64,000 bases of DNA, from the NCBI GenBank assembly GCA_037954325.1, contig JBBMNZ010000017.1, positions 10,155,501 through 10,219,500 of the forward strand, written 5' to 3'. Of this stretch, positions 1 through 11,808 are shown in pieces. Source of the stretch: Fistularia commersonii. Taxonomy: Eukaryota; Chordata; Actinopteri; Syngnathiformes; Fistulariidae. Below the pieces are notes generated by a model that saw only the letters and a list, made by a program, of their open reading frames with translations, was not told where the DNA came from and searched no databases. Position numbers and translations under genes: made by a program. The first letter of the stretch is position 1. The number at the start of each line of letters is the position of its first letter.

Positions 1-2023
1 AATGATTTCATGCAACTCAACATTCACAAATTCCACACAGCAACGTTCAAAGCTTTTCTCAGTCTCAGTACAGGTTATAGCATTCATTATCATACCATAA
101 TCATGTTAAATCAACCAAAATAATGATTGCACAGAGGTCAACTGAAGTCAATCCCCACCCCATCACATACAGACATTTGAAACAACTTACTTTGATGGAG
201 AACTTTCAATACCCGCCGACCTACATTTGCAAGCTGCTGCTTGATGAGAACTGAACTGGTAAAAGTGTCAAGTTTTGCACGCAGCTCAAATGGCACTCAG
301 CTCAGAGCCAAGCAGCTTCAGTCAACATTATTTCTAAAAAAAGGTGTGAGTTATGTATTTTTGAGCCACCTCTGTTGTCATGTCTGGCCATTCAAAGACT
401 TCCCCTTTTAGACAAGCAGTGGTCACCAGACATAACCTTTGTTTTGACTGAGCTGTATGTGTGAAAGCATATGTCAGAAGAGTTGTATATAGCGTCAAAT
501 TATCTTTTATCAACTTGCACCCAAGAGCTAAGTCTGTCTTATCAGTGACGACTCAGAGTTTGTTTGTGTCTTTATGAGTGGATGGATTCAAATTGAATCA
601 GCTGCACGTTTCTCCAGAGGTTAAATTTCTGCTGCTGATGAAGCTTCTATAATGTGTAATGAAGATGCCAAATTATATTAAGGGGGAAGAAAAGACTAGC
701 TTTCCAGTTGCTGTAAACAAAACATTTCAATCTTGACAGCCTCCTACACACTCTCCCCCCACGCGTCTGACCAAAAGTCTCTGGATGTGAGCTGCATGTC
801 TGAAGGGCAACTCTAGTCAAGTTAGGCATGATTTCCTGGCATTGACCATTGTTTATGTCTGCAATGGGCTTTGTATTCCACCAGATTACTGATATGGAGG
901 CCCAGTTTCTTTTGTATCATGATGTTGGAAGACAATTTCACTGTGAAATTACTGATATACTTTAGCATAATAAATGCAATTCCATAGGCATGGCCGCTGA
1001 TGTTTACTTAAGTTTCGCTTGCTGGCCATGGTCTTGGATGCACTCTTATGTGACACCAAGAAATTCCAACTCCAACTTTTAAGTCTTTGACTTCCCCAGT
1101 AGAACAGCTTGTTTTTTCTTTCTTTTATCGCTCAATCTGATGTTTTTTTTTTTTTTTTTTTAAGACAGATACTAATACAGAGTGTTTGTGCATGGAATGG
1201 GAGAGTACAGTATCTGAAGCTGGTATTCAGTTGTACTAAATGTAAGCTGTTTTCTGCCCAAATGAACACACTGTGTCAAAAAATAAGTAAAATATATCAC
1301 TGCTATTCACACCAGTTCTCATGTATGTAGGTTTGTACTGAATGTTTTGGAGTATGTCAGTCTTGTAATGGGACATGTTGTCGGAAAGAAGAGAATTAGT
1401 GTTGAACGAAACAGTATGACTGAAAAAACTGCCTATGCGAGAATATAGGTGTTTTGGTTTCCTCTTCTTTCTTAAACTTCCTTTATTTAGGAATTTTGAT
1501 TTATTGATATTTGTATTTCCTTACAAGTTAAGCGGAAGATCTGTGTACTGTAACAATAAAAACACTCTTCTTCCTCAACGACTATGTTTTCCCAAAGCAT
1601 CAAGGGGAGTGGTAACATGCAAATGTTGATTATAGCTAAAATTGTTCATCTTGTGAAAGGATATTACCCTAACAAAATAATGAGTGTGCAGTGACTTCAA
1701 ACTGGTTTATTTTCAAATATCCGTTTCTTATCAATGAAGTAGCGTGTTGAATTTCCATCCATGAACACTTTTGCTCAGACGGAAACATGTTTACTGAGCA
1801 ATTCAACCATCAGGAGCATTTTTGTTTTATCATCTGTGAAAAGAGCAATTAAGATAAGACAGCAGTCAGAAGGATAAATATAGTGTTTGAACTTATTCAT
1901 CTCAACACTAGATTTTATCTCCTTGTAAAACAGGTTTATGAACCAGAGCTTTGTTTGAGAGTTGGAATATGACTGCACTGACGAGCGTCATTAGTTAACT
2001 TTGTGTATTGATGGGGTCCAATA

Positions 2024-2074
2024 CACACACAGACACACACATATATATATATATTATATTTTATTTATATATAT

Positions 2075-2116
<42 letters not shown>

Positions 2117-2120
2117 GTGT
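2024..2120. repeat. Compound AC/AT microsatellite
   Basis: A short AC run, an AT run and a longer (AC)n run of about 38 bases from 2077 follow one another, ending in atatgtgtg. It is a simple-sequence repeat with no coding value; the reading frames through it are repeat artefacts. Confidence 0.95.
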
Positions 2121-3414
2121 GACTTCATACCAATGCTGCAGTAACAAATTGTTTTTGCCTTTGACTTTCTTATCTACTTTCCTCATCTGGTGGCCTGTTA
2201 CCCCTGACTGGTGCTCAACTTTCCCGACTAAAACAAAAAATTAGATTAAGGTGTCATGAGGTTGTCCATGGAAACCCCCTTTTGTTCTGTCAAACTCAAT
2301 GCCTACCTTAATGTTTTTTGTTTCTAGTGCTTTGATTGGTGTTCTGGTGACCGTTAGTCTTTTTTTTTTTTAGCTCTCCTGTTTCCATTCACACATGGAA
2401 AATACATAATTGTCTGCTTGGGGTTTCAATATGTTCATGTAAAGAGTTGTTTTAAAAAATAATAATGAAATTGATTTAAAAATTAAACATTTCACTCCAT
2501 TTTACATAACGCTAGAAATTTGGTCATATTTGATTGCTATTTTGGATTTTCTTGAAAACACAACATGCTGGTCCTTTCATTGTAATATCCAGTGCAGTTG
2601 GAGGAGTCAGGGATGGATCCTGGCCTCTGAAATGTAAACAACTTTCATGTCAGAGATGAGCCAGACTGATAAAATGACATGTCCAAGCGCACAGTGTGCA
2701 TTTGTTAGTTCTCTCAAAAAACAGCTGTGTAAGAGAGAATATGGAATAACCCTCAGTTGTTCTGGAGTCAGGGTCAAAATTCATATAAGTGTGTCTAGAT
2801 TGATGACTAAAACATGACATAAGCACCAAGGCAGAAACACACATTCATCCTTTGCATCTGATTTAAGGAGCTATGTAAAACAAAATGCTCTCTCATAAAT
2901 TTCCATCAAATATCTTCTATTTGTATCTATGTCCATCCATAATAAAACAGACTCTGTAACTTCCATCGGAAAATGCATTTACACGATATGTTGTAGGATA
3001 AGGCAATGAGACAGTCAAAACAAACTGCAATTTTTCAGAATGACATATTGACCCACTTAAAACAACGAATATATACAAGCAAAAATACAAAAGGATTGTT
3101 CTTTTAAGGGAATGACTTAGACAAAACAATTAAACATGTAACTTTCCACGCTTGAAAAGGAGCTATGACATATCATCTATTGTAGAAAAGAAGCTTTTGT
3201 TCAGTCTCAATCCTGCTCTAACTTTCAGACATACTTCTAAAAATGAAGAACTAAAGACTAAAAAGGGAAAGAAAAAGAATCACACTTTCCCAAAAAATGC
3301 AAGTTCTTTGGATTGTTTTTTATTGAATCCTAACTCAGATTCTCCACCATATCAATCTTGCTTTCAATGTCTTTGCTGAGAAATCTGCACTATGTTTGCA
3401 AATATCTATCAATA

Positions 3415-3782
3415 CGTCTTCTCCTTTCTGCTTTTCCCTTCAGGGGTTGCCACAGCCTCCTCCATCTAACCCTATTCTCTGTATTCTCCTCTCTCACACC
3501 AACTACCCTCATATCCTCTCTCACTACATACATAAATCTTCTCCTTGGTCTTCCTCGAGATCTCCTGCCTTGCAGCTCTAATCCCAGCATCCGTCTATAT
3601 TCAGTCTCACTCCTCTGTATATGACCAAACCATCTCAGTCTGGCTTCTCTGACCTCTCCAAACCATCTAACATGAGCAGTCCCTCTGATAGACTCATTCC
3701 TGATCCTATCCATCCTGGTCACTCCGAAAGAGAACCTTGACATTTTCATCCCTGCTACCTCTAGCTCTCCCTCCTGTCTTTT
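3415..3782 (-). mobile_element. RTE-type LINE 3' fragment (C-terminal end of reverse transcriptase ORF)
   Basis: The - strand keeps an open frame with TRMDRIRNESIRGT, then RLRWFGHIQR and GRRSRGRPRRR. This is the usual C-terminal tail of RTE-clade endonuclease/reverse transcriptase ORFs common in fish. The left end carries the 3' tail of the family (on + strand: cttttcccttcaggggttgcc). The element is 5'-truncated: only the last 120 or so codons remain. The same family recurs at 7872, 9549, 14520, 15918, 16385, 35165 and 36695. The assignment to RTE is from memory of the family; the repeat identity across copies is seen directly. Confidence 0.8.
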
Positions 3783-4429
3783 TGACATTGTTCTTTTAGT
3801 ATGTGGTAAAAATCACCGGGGAAAAAAGTGGCATTAAAATAAGAGCTTGAGCAAATATGTTTTTCAGTGTAAAATCAATCCAACAAAATATAGGGAGCTC
3901 CTGCTATCATCCTTAATTCTTATAAAAAAACATAGCAGTGTTTACATTAAGAAGGCACTGGCAGCTTTCCAGTAGTAGTCAAATTTATATTTTTTGGAAT
4001 AAAGTGCTTCAGTGACAGAGAGAGTGATTGTACACCGATAAGTGTGGCACCATTGTTATGGCCTACCTCGAATAATGTTTGTTTTCCTGCTGTCAAGTAT
4101 TCAACTAATCACATACTGTTCCAAATATTTGAATGTTATTGCACCATTTTTCCTTTCCTTCCTGACTCCCCAACTCCCTAACCTCTAACTCCATAATCTC
4201 TTCCCCCTTACCACTTTTGTTAAGCTGTCAGCCTGCTGTATCCAGTTGCGGAAGGCTAACCTGGCCTTTGTTTTATAATCCTTAAATAGTAGTCAGTGAA
4301 CAGATTAGGTTTGATATGCGGTTTATAACTGCATCTTTCACAAGTCTAAAACAGCAAACTTGACTCAACCTAATCCTTTAAAACAGACGGCAGTTATGGA
4401 CCAGTAGCTTTAAGTTTAATCGCAAGAGT

Positions 4430-4448
4430 TTTTTTTTTTTTTTTTTTA
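4430..4448. repeat. Poly-T tract
   Basis: A run of about 19 T residues. It could be the A-tail of a minus-strand retroposed sequence, but no recognisable body adjoins it. Confidence 0.9.
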
Positions 4449-7267
4449 GTCTTCATGTCAAGCAGAATGTATTTGGGTTTTTCGACATTTTTGCTAAACA
4501 AGCTTTTTGGTATTTTTTTGTTATTTTTTCCTCAAACTTGTATTTTGTAATTTGATACCACATCCCAGGATTGTAGAGAATTTTGCTCTAAAAAAGGAAT
4601 AAGTCTGGAGAACTGTTTGAGCAAAAAATCTCAAAATAAAATTATAAAGCATTTAATATATTGCAGTGCACAAAACTTTACAGATCAGAAGGTTGTCTCT
4701 TCATTTTACAAGAGTAGTTTAGATCCTACTTATCCTTACTGCCCTTGCTGCTGTCAACACTGGTAATTTCCTTTCTGTGAGGCTAATAAAGGACTATCTT
4801 AGTTTAGTAGAAGTTATGTTGTTTCATACCCTTGCATATATTACATCTCTTAGTACGAGGTAGGTCATGTCAGTGATCTCCCAGGTTGAAGGTAGTGCCA
4901 AGTAAACCCTTCTATTCGAGCTTATTGAATCCAAACTATAAGGTGTGCTGCTGTAGCGACTCCAGAGAACAGCAGTCCCTTCCAAAGCACCAAAAAACAA
5001 CCTTCAAAAGACTGTCATCAGCATTATATCCTGTGCACAGAGGAATCAGCAAAGTACTCCGTCATCTGAAACTGACTTTGAGAGAGATCGTCCGGGGGAG
5101 AGAACAAGAGCGTGGGGGAGGGAGAGGGAGAGTGGGCAGTAAAACACCCCACACTGTCAGTCATACCCTCTCATTATATCCCTGAGTCATAGAGAAACCC
5201 CAGAGCTGAGCTCACTGATACTGATGTTGTCATCTGTTTAAGTTGTTTTTAGGACATGTTACCCTTCAGCTGCTATGGGCATAGAATCGCCATGTTTGTT
5301 TTTGGGTAATTCCCCCCCTCATATTTGTATGTCTGCATCTACTATAGTCATGAGTGTGCTCCATTATTGGCAGGGGAATACAATACATGATCGTTGCAGT
5401 CCAGATTTCCCATGCTTTCTACTTTACAAGTCCATTCCACCTGTAACATCTGTTGTAGTCTTCCATTCACCTTTCATTATATACATGGTAAGGAGCTGAA
5501 TTTCAGATTAAAAGGAGCGTTTCTGCTAGGTGGCAGCACCAGGAGTGGTTTATGAACCGCACATGGCTGTTTTTCACCAATAAATTACACATACAGTCAT
5601 TCAGACCTTTTATTACAACTCTGAGTCACACAGAGACTTGACAGGTGGAGCATGCAATTGTTCATGTGTTTGGTGTGCGTTTGTCTGTGCAGGTTTCCAA
5701 CATTTGACCCCAACAGCATTAATAAGCCCTGTATTTCTTTTTTCAATTCCGATTCTTTCTATCATTTGGGTTAAAAAAAAAATCTATGCTATCACTTGTG
5801 CCACAGTGTACTGGAAATTCACAAAAAAGTGTATTTCATCGTTAAAAAAAAAAACAAAAAAAAACTTACCTCTTTGACCCTTAAAGAATATAGACATGGA
5901 CAGTGGCAGCACAGTTCAGATTAAAAAATGTAAATAAATAAAAAGGTACTTGATAAAGTACAATCTCCAATATGTTTGAATATAGTACGTTCCAAAGGTG
6001 ATTTGTCATCCATGTAATATTTGGGTGGCTAACTGCAGACATGCTCTAACATGCAAGTGTTTTGAAATTTACATGTAATTGTGAGGAGAAGCTCTTCCTG
6101 CACAATGTCTGACTGTGATTGAGATGGATTGAAGGAAGAGAATGGAGGAGAGGCACAGAGAAAGAGAGAGAGCGCCATGGGCTAGAAGAGGTTCGTAGGG
6201 TGTGTGTGGGGAAATGGAGTTGTTTTAACCTCAAAGATAACTTGACTTGCAACTATAAAATCACAGCAATTGGCCTGGAGACACTTCTCTCTGTCATGGG
6301 CTCTTCCTGTCTCACAAAGGCCTTATCCACCTAGCTTGTGTCAAAACAGGGATGTACATTGAAACAAATTATAAGTCAACATCACCCCTAACCTCCTACA
6401 TGACCTCGACATTCTTCAACCTCAAGCTCAAGAACATGGTTTCCTGGCCTTAAAGAAGTTAAGGCCATCCAATACAAACTTGGCTGATTGGGTTATATTA
6501 GCGAAAGAAATTTATGTCAAGATTAATGCTGCGTTTGGTTGATTTGATACTTTTTAATTTGATTTTAGAAAAACAGACTTGAAACTGAACATTATAACTA
6601 TTTATACTCTATTTCTTTGTGGTAGAACAGGTGTGAATTGCATGCCTGACTCTGGCAGCCATATTTACTGGTGAAAAAGCTACAAATCCAGCTGTAATTT
6701 TGTGATTCAGTTATGAAGTGCAATTAAGAGGCTCTGATTTGTATCATGTCACAACTTACATGAAGGAACAAGCGTCAGATGTCACTTTGTAGGTTTGTAT
6801 TGCCAACCTCTATTTGAAATGACTCATGACCCAGTGGCTTTGCTACTGATAGTCTGTACAAGCCATAACAGCTAAAATATGGTAAACGTGTGCCATTGCT
6901 GCTGTGACAGATTGTTTCTAGTGGAACTGCTACGTCTTATTTATTTTGATTTATGCAGTCCTCGGTGCATATAAAATGACAGGATATACTTGTTTTTAGA
7001 AATGATTAAAATTGAATAATTCAATGTAACAGAAGTGATGTGTACAGGTAATGAACAGTGAATTTTTTCTTTCATTGAACCATATAATAAATACAGCAAT
7101 CCACTCAATATATATATTCACAATCCTGTTACGAAATATTGAATATACACGAAGCTGCTAATAATGTCCTTGAAAATATGATAAATAAGTGCCTGTGTTC
7201 TTCAGGGTTAATTGAAATATCCACAAGTGGACCACAGTAATGTCTACCAAATGTTCCTCTTTTCCAG

Positions 7268-7363
7268 AACAAAGTGAAGAGTCAAAAGATGCACCGGCAG
7301 GTCAAGATGACACAGAAATAAACATCGCTGCACAGATAGAGACAGAAAAAGTGATGGAGAAAG
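7268..7363 (+). CDS. Unrecognised gene, internal exon A (first exon seen)
   Basis: A strong polypyrimidine acceptor (ttcctcttttccag) precedes the exon and a good donor (AAAG|gtaaaag) follows it. The 96-base exon is open only in the frame that starts with two bases finishing a split codon; it encodes about 31 residues beginning QSEESKDAPAGQDDTEINI, acidic and probably disordered. It ends in phase 1. Joining it to the exons at 8820, 10342, 14693 and 32482 keeps one frame open through every junction to a stop, for about 237 residues in all. The other two frames contain stops. Earlier exons must exist because the exon starts mid-codon. I do not recognise the protein and see no catalytic domain; no function is proposed. 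Confidence 0.68.
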
Positions 7364-7594
7364 GTAAAAGTGTGTGCTTCTATTTGTAGTCCAATATGAA
7401 TTATGGCTAGTAAATAGTTTCTAACTTGATTCCCTGAATACTACTCGTTAAATGTAACTTTCAACGGCAGTCCTTATCATCTGTCTTTCATTCAAATAAT
7501 TTGTTTGAAAATAGGGTTTTCTGAGCCCAACAGCTAATAATGATCATGTGTCGTTATCCACAGCTCTGGCCATCGCAAAACACACTCATTCATT

Positions 7595-7760
7595 ATTGAC
7601 GCCATTTATCCTTCAGTCAGGGTCAAAGCAGGGCTGGACCGGTACAGGGTAAACCCTGCCTCTGGCGGGAGGCAGGGTTTACCCTGTACCGGTCGCTAGT
7701 CAATTATACAGGATCACATAAAGAGATATACAACCATTCATATTGTCACTGATGGGAAAT
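7595..7760 (-). repeat. Teleost interspersed repeat copy, reverse orientation, with internal hairpin
   Basis: Compared with other copies in this window, the right part (ggtcgctagtcaatta...ggatcacata...acaaccattca) matches the reverse of the family's tail half, and the left part (tcattcattattgacgccatttatcc) matches its end. A perfect inverted duplication (7637-7694) interrupts the copy. It lies in the intron between exons A and B of the unrecognised gene. Confidence 0.65.
7637..7694. repeat. Perfect inverted repeat, 26-bp arms, 6-base loop
   Basis: The left arm (7637-7662, starting gaccggtacagggtaaaccc) is exactly the reverse complement of the right arm (7669-7694), around the loop tggcgg. 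It sits inside an old repeat copy whose normal sequence at this place does not contain the duplication. A template-switch origin is likely. RNA from either strand would fold into a strong hairpin. Confidence 0.97.
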
Positions 7761-7859
7761 TAGGGGCATGTGAATACGTATTCTCTACTACATCATCCAA
7801 GTAGTTATTATGACAAGGCGCACTGTATTGGAACTATCCATCCAATCTTGGATCCATAG

Positions 7860-7921
7860 TCTGAATACTGTCTTCTTCTTCTCCTTTCGGCTTTTCCCTT
7901 CAGAAAGCATCTGAATACTGT
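7860..7921 (-). mobile_element. 38-bp RTE LINE 3'-tail insertion with 12-bp target duplication
   Basis: The bases at 7872-7909 match only the extreme 3' tail of the RTE family seen elsewhere in the window (cttcttcttctcctttcggc...). They are flanked by identical 12-base copies of tctgaatactgt at 7860-7871 and 7910-7921. This is the signature of target-primed reverse transcription that stopped almost at once. The four bases before the right duplicate (agca) do not match the family and may be filler. Confidence 0.85.
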
Positions 7922-8819
7922 GAATCCGCTAAATATAAATTTTGGCTGATCAAATGCTGTCTGTTTCATGCAGTCAGTTCACCATTAAAGTGCACATCAG
8001 AGAAGATAGTGTTTTGATACCATTTTTTATTTGAAGCTATTCAGTTCCCCTCCGGGCAATCATCGAAAACTGGTCAGACCACAGTTTGTAACAGTCCTAA
8101 CCAAACAAAACGTCTTTTTAAAGGGGAGTTGCCTACAATAGAACCTGTTTCAAATGTCTTTACCTGTTGAGGGGAATGTGAAAGCAGGAAACAAGGTCAT
8201 GATCACAAGCCTAGTATAGAGTGTAGGATGTGAAATGACTTGTAAATGGATGTCCGTATGGGCACAACAGTTGACGCAGAAGAGCTTCTCGTTTTTAAGA
8301 CAATGCAAGATAAATCTGATGCTGTGTATGTCTTATCCTTCTTGCATTAGTAAACATAAGATATACTATCTGGCTGTGATTGTATGCATGAGTGTGGTTT
8401 GCACACAAACATGGACAGTCCTCTGTATAAGCAGGTCTTTGTGTTCACAGCTTGCCCAAGCAGACATATTCTGCCCCCTGAGTAAATATGGTGAGCCACT
8501 GATAACATTCATTTGACTAAAACAAGGACACATTCTCACACCAAAACACACAAAAGCAGATCAGTAAGGGTATGTCTGTGTTGGAATGATAACTTTTTCA
8601 CTCCCGAAATCCAGCTCATACGCATATCACCCAGCTTCCTTGGATTTTATGAATGAGTTAGTCTTAGGGCCTGGATGTCCACATAAATATGTCGACTGTT
8701 TGCAACAGCTCATCTTTAGTGACGTTTTCTACCATGTAGGATATTGAAACACAAAAGCGGAACCTTAATTAAGGTTGTTTGAAATGAAGGTGGATTATTC
8801 ACACTGTTTTCATTCACAG

Positions 8820-9004
8820 ACTCCAGGACAAAATGTGTCCTGACCCGAGTGTTCCAACTGGCCCAGAGGTATCTTTTGCAGTCAGTGGGTCGACTCAAGG
8901 TCGAAGGAAAGGGTTCGCAAGCACAAAGTAGGCCCACAAAACAAAGTCCTGTACCTGCAAGGGTTTTCAGGAGTCGAACCACTGCTTCAAGTTCATTTTC
9001 CCAG
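8820..9004 (+). CDS. Unrecognised gene, internal exon B
   Basis: Acceptor ttttcattcacag and donor CCCAG|gtaaaa bound 185 bases. Entered in phase 1 from exon A (G+AC gives Asp), the frame stays open for 61 further codons and leaves in phase 0. The residues begin SRTKCVLTRVFQLAQRYLLQ, a basic amphipathic stretch that may form a helix, then become rich in Lys, Arg, Ser and Pro. The opposite strand is also open over part of this region but has no splice sites or family match. The exon fits only the chain described at exon A. Confidence 0.72.
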
Positions 9005-9548
9005 GTAAAATTTTCTTGGTATAACCCCAGGAAACAGCTGTTGCTGCATGTGAATGTACCTTTATATGTCACTACGTGCTTTTTTGATCAGACGATCTAT
9101 AATCCATAAAAGCCTGTGTAAAATGACTGGTTCTGTGTAGCTCAGAATGACGTACCGTTTTTCCGTAATGTTTATGTGTTGGCAGGCTTTATGACATAAA
9201 TAGGCTTCCCGCTAGAAAACAATGTTAATTACAATAAACACCTACCTTTGTCACAATCACAACAGTCTCCTTACCACCCATAACTCATTAACAGTTGGGT
9301 ACTTCAGGATTTGGACTGTATTACTGTATCACAATGTTTTTTTCCTCCCTCACCTGCCTGAAAGGAAGCAGTCAAGTTGGGTAGTTGTAGTAGTTGTAGC
9401 TTTTTATCTTTACCTCACTGCGTTTAAAAAAAATAAAAAAATTTAAAAAATAGGAGTTGGAGCTATTTTATATAATGTCTTTTACTTTCAAAGCGTCAGC
9501 AGTATTTGGATTAAAAAATAAATAAAATCTAAACCAAAAAAAAAAAAA

Positions 9549-9687
9549 GAGAGGATTATGGACGTAGTGAGGGAGGCTATGAAAGTAGTTGGTGTGAGAG
9601 AGGAGGATACAGAGAATAGGGTCAGATGGAGAGGGTTGACTCACGGTGATGACCCCTGAAGGGAAACGCTGAAAGGAGAAGAAGAAG
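9549..9687 (+). mobile_element. RTE LINE 3' fragment, + orientation
   Basis: The sequence gaggattatggacgtagtgagggagg... through gaaaggagaagaagaag is the reverse complement of the 3' end seen at 3415. It includes the last codons of the ORF and the GAA-rich tail. An A-rich run precedes it. Heavily 5'-truncated. Confidence 0.8.
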
Positions 9688-10341
9688 CCGCCACTGTGTT
9701 GTCAGGTACTGCCTGCAGTTTGGGCTGTCGCTATCTCTAAACGCTGACTCCTTTCCATTGAGTTAAATTGCCTGAGGTTGATACTTCTTTGCGAGATAAT
9801 GCAATTAGATTGGCTTCAGTAACAGAAGTGAATTTTTCTTTTCAAAAGTGTCCCAAAATGTTAATCAGACCACTACAAATATTTTACCTGCTTGGTCTTT
9901 CAATGACGAGAAAACAGGCCACCTCTGGGATTAAAACGCAATTAAATATTCAATTACGTTCAAGCTTTTGATGAAAAGTGGCTATGTAAAACAGAATGGC
10001 TGTATTGTCTAAATGGTTTCTCGATGAGGTTGCAGGTTTGATTGTCACGCTCCATTTAGTCAGCCCTATTTGCCTGACAGAGAATGTTCAGTTTAAATTA
10101 AGCCTGATTCATCTGCTGTGACTGCTGTGGCCCTCTCCTCAAAAACATTATTAGACTTAAGGCTTCAGTACTGATTGAGAATTGAAGCCTCAACATATTT
10201 GCTCCGATCGCAAACTTTTTTGTTGAGATTGTCGGAAGGACTGAATGGCTGGAAATTGTTGATTATTTACAAAATAAAATTAGAAATCATTGATTTCTGC
10301 TGCTTTTACCTTCGATGTTTCTCTATCTTATGCTTCTATAG

Positions 10342-10451
10342 GGCAGATCCAGGAGGCGCAACCAGAGAGGAAGCCCGCACCAGCCAGTACTACAGGGCTG
10401 CAGAGTTGTAGCCATGGAAACCAGTACCACTATAGGTCGCAAAACTCACAG
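10342..10451 (+). CDS. Unrecognised gene, internal exon C
   Basis: Acceptor ttatgcttctatag and donor CACAG|gtgagg bound 110 bases. Entered in phase 0 from exon B, it reads GRSRRRNQRGSPHQPVLQGC and on to TTIGRKTH, and leaves in phase 2. A second frame (starting QIQEAQPERKPAPA) is also open here. That frame would join exon A directly but then meets a TAG early in exon D, so the phase-0 reading through exon B is preferred. The peptide is strongly basic with no recognised domain. Confidence 0.68.
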
Positions 10452-11074
10452 GTGAGGTCAAAGTTTAAACATCGTCTGACTCATAATCCATGCTTGCATG
10501 GGTCAGCCTCTTCTTGTGAACTTATGTGTTTATATTTAATTATGGGAAGGATATACACACAGAGCTGCTTTCTTTTGCTTAACTGCTATCGTTATGAAAA
10601 TTTCCAAGCATTTCATAGATTTTACCAAACATACATTGAGAGATTTATGTAAATGAATGAGCTTACACTTTGCACCTACATATATTTCAGGATTTATCTG
10701 AAACATGTCATATTTATTCTGGAAATTCATCCAAATGTGCTTTAACTTTTCCAAAATCGTGCTTATTTTTTTGATTTTCTGACAGTAAAGTTACCCTGAA
10801 TATATAAAGTTTTTTAAGATTTCTTGATTTAGTGCTGAATCCGACGATGGGCCTTTGATCAAATAAATATGCTATTAAACCATCACTGATATGAAATTTT
10901 GATATTGTTCATGTCTATTCAGAATTTCAATAACTAGAACATGTTTTTTTCCCTTATCATTACTTGTCTCGTAATTTATAATTCATATCCTTTTTAAAGT
11001 TACCTTTGATTTCTTTGCAATTTCACAAGCAAGTAAATAAAGACAATTACTTTCAAAGTAGATTGTTTTAGTTC

Positions 11075-11375
11075 ATGATGGGGCAGTAGTTAACTCACTT
11101 TCCAGGTTGAAATCCACAGTGCTGTCGGGGGCCTCCCGTGTGCAGGTTGCATGTCCTCCCCCTTCCTGAATGACTTCTCTCCTGGTCCTCCATCTTCATC
11201 CAACTGTCTGAAAACATGCAGTAGATTCAGGGTCTGTAGGTTTGAGGTCTATAGGAATGAGCAACAATGGTTGTATGTCCCTCTCCGATGACTTGTGCTC
11301 AACCGGTGAAAGGTCCAGGGTGAACACCACCTTTTATTCGCTGTTAGCTGGGATCAGCTCCAGCACCCCCCCAAA
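11075..11375 (+). repeat. Old copy of the teleost interspersed repeat
   Basis: The order of blocks matches the copy at 40773-40985: ggggcagtagttaactcac, then ggttgcatgtcctccc, ctgtctgaaaacatgcag, ggtccagggtgaacacc, gttagctgggatcagctccag and gagattatagataatgcata. It is diverged and has small deletions. It lies in the intron between exons C and D of the unrecognised gene. Confidence 0.7.
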
Positions 11376-11705
11376 GCCATGCAGAGATTATAGATAATGC
11401 ATAACTTCTAAAAAACAGACATTGGTCTGTGTCTTTAATTTGCACTGTTATATATATGTGAGGCTTCTTTTCTGCTGACCCATAAGTGACCGTGCTGCGT
11501 GTTGAGGTGTCTACTGTAGAATTCATTTCAACTCGAACTCCTGATGTTCTGTATCTTCAAGTATTGTTTCTTGGCTCCAAACCAAGCTGGTCTTCCAAGC
11601 GCTCTTAGAATTTCACAAGGGTCTTCTAATCCTCTCATTGCAATGTTGTTTTTTTCCTCATAAGACAGAGCTCTTACGACAAAAGGTTACCATGCATATT
11701 TCACT

Positions 11706-11707
<2 letters not shown>

Positions 11708-11766
<59 letters not shown>

Positions 11767-11808
11767 GTGTGTGCGTGTGTGCGTGCGTGCGTGCGTGCGT
11801 GCGTGCGT
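11708..11808. repeat. GT microsatellite passing into GTGC repeats
   Basis: About 50 bases of (GT)n are followed by interrupted units with GC steps (gtgcgtgcgtgc). Alternating purine-pyrimidine DNA of this kind can take the Z form. A shorter AC run follows near 11870-11896. Confidence 0.95.

Larger units (their letters stand above)
1..7267. other. Non-coding DNA left of the first recognised exon
   Basis: No exon with convincing splice sites and an open frame was found here. The stretch is AT-rich with poly-T runs near 1141 and 4430, a compound AC/AT microsatellite near 2024-2120 and one RTE LINE fragment at 3415-3782. Because the exon at 7268 begins inside a codon, its gene must have earlier exons. 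At least part of this stretch is therefore probably intron, or those exons lie left of the window. Confidence 0.6.

Noticed and set aside
3390..3788. 132-codon - strand frame as a host gene
   Set aside because: The sequence is the C-terminal tail of an RTE LINE reverse transcriptase and recurs elsewhere in the window.
4886..5185. 99-codon + strand frame as an upstream exon of the unrecognised gene
   Set aside because: No convincing acceptor and donor pair with the phase needed by the exon at 7268 was found.
8716..9072. 118-codon - strand frame overlapping exon B
   Set aside because: It has no family match, and the + strand has splice sites and a phase that fit neighbouring exons.
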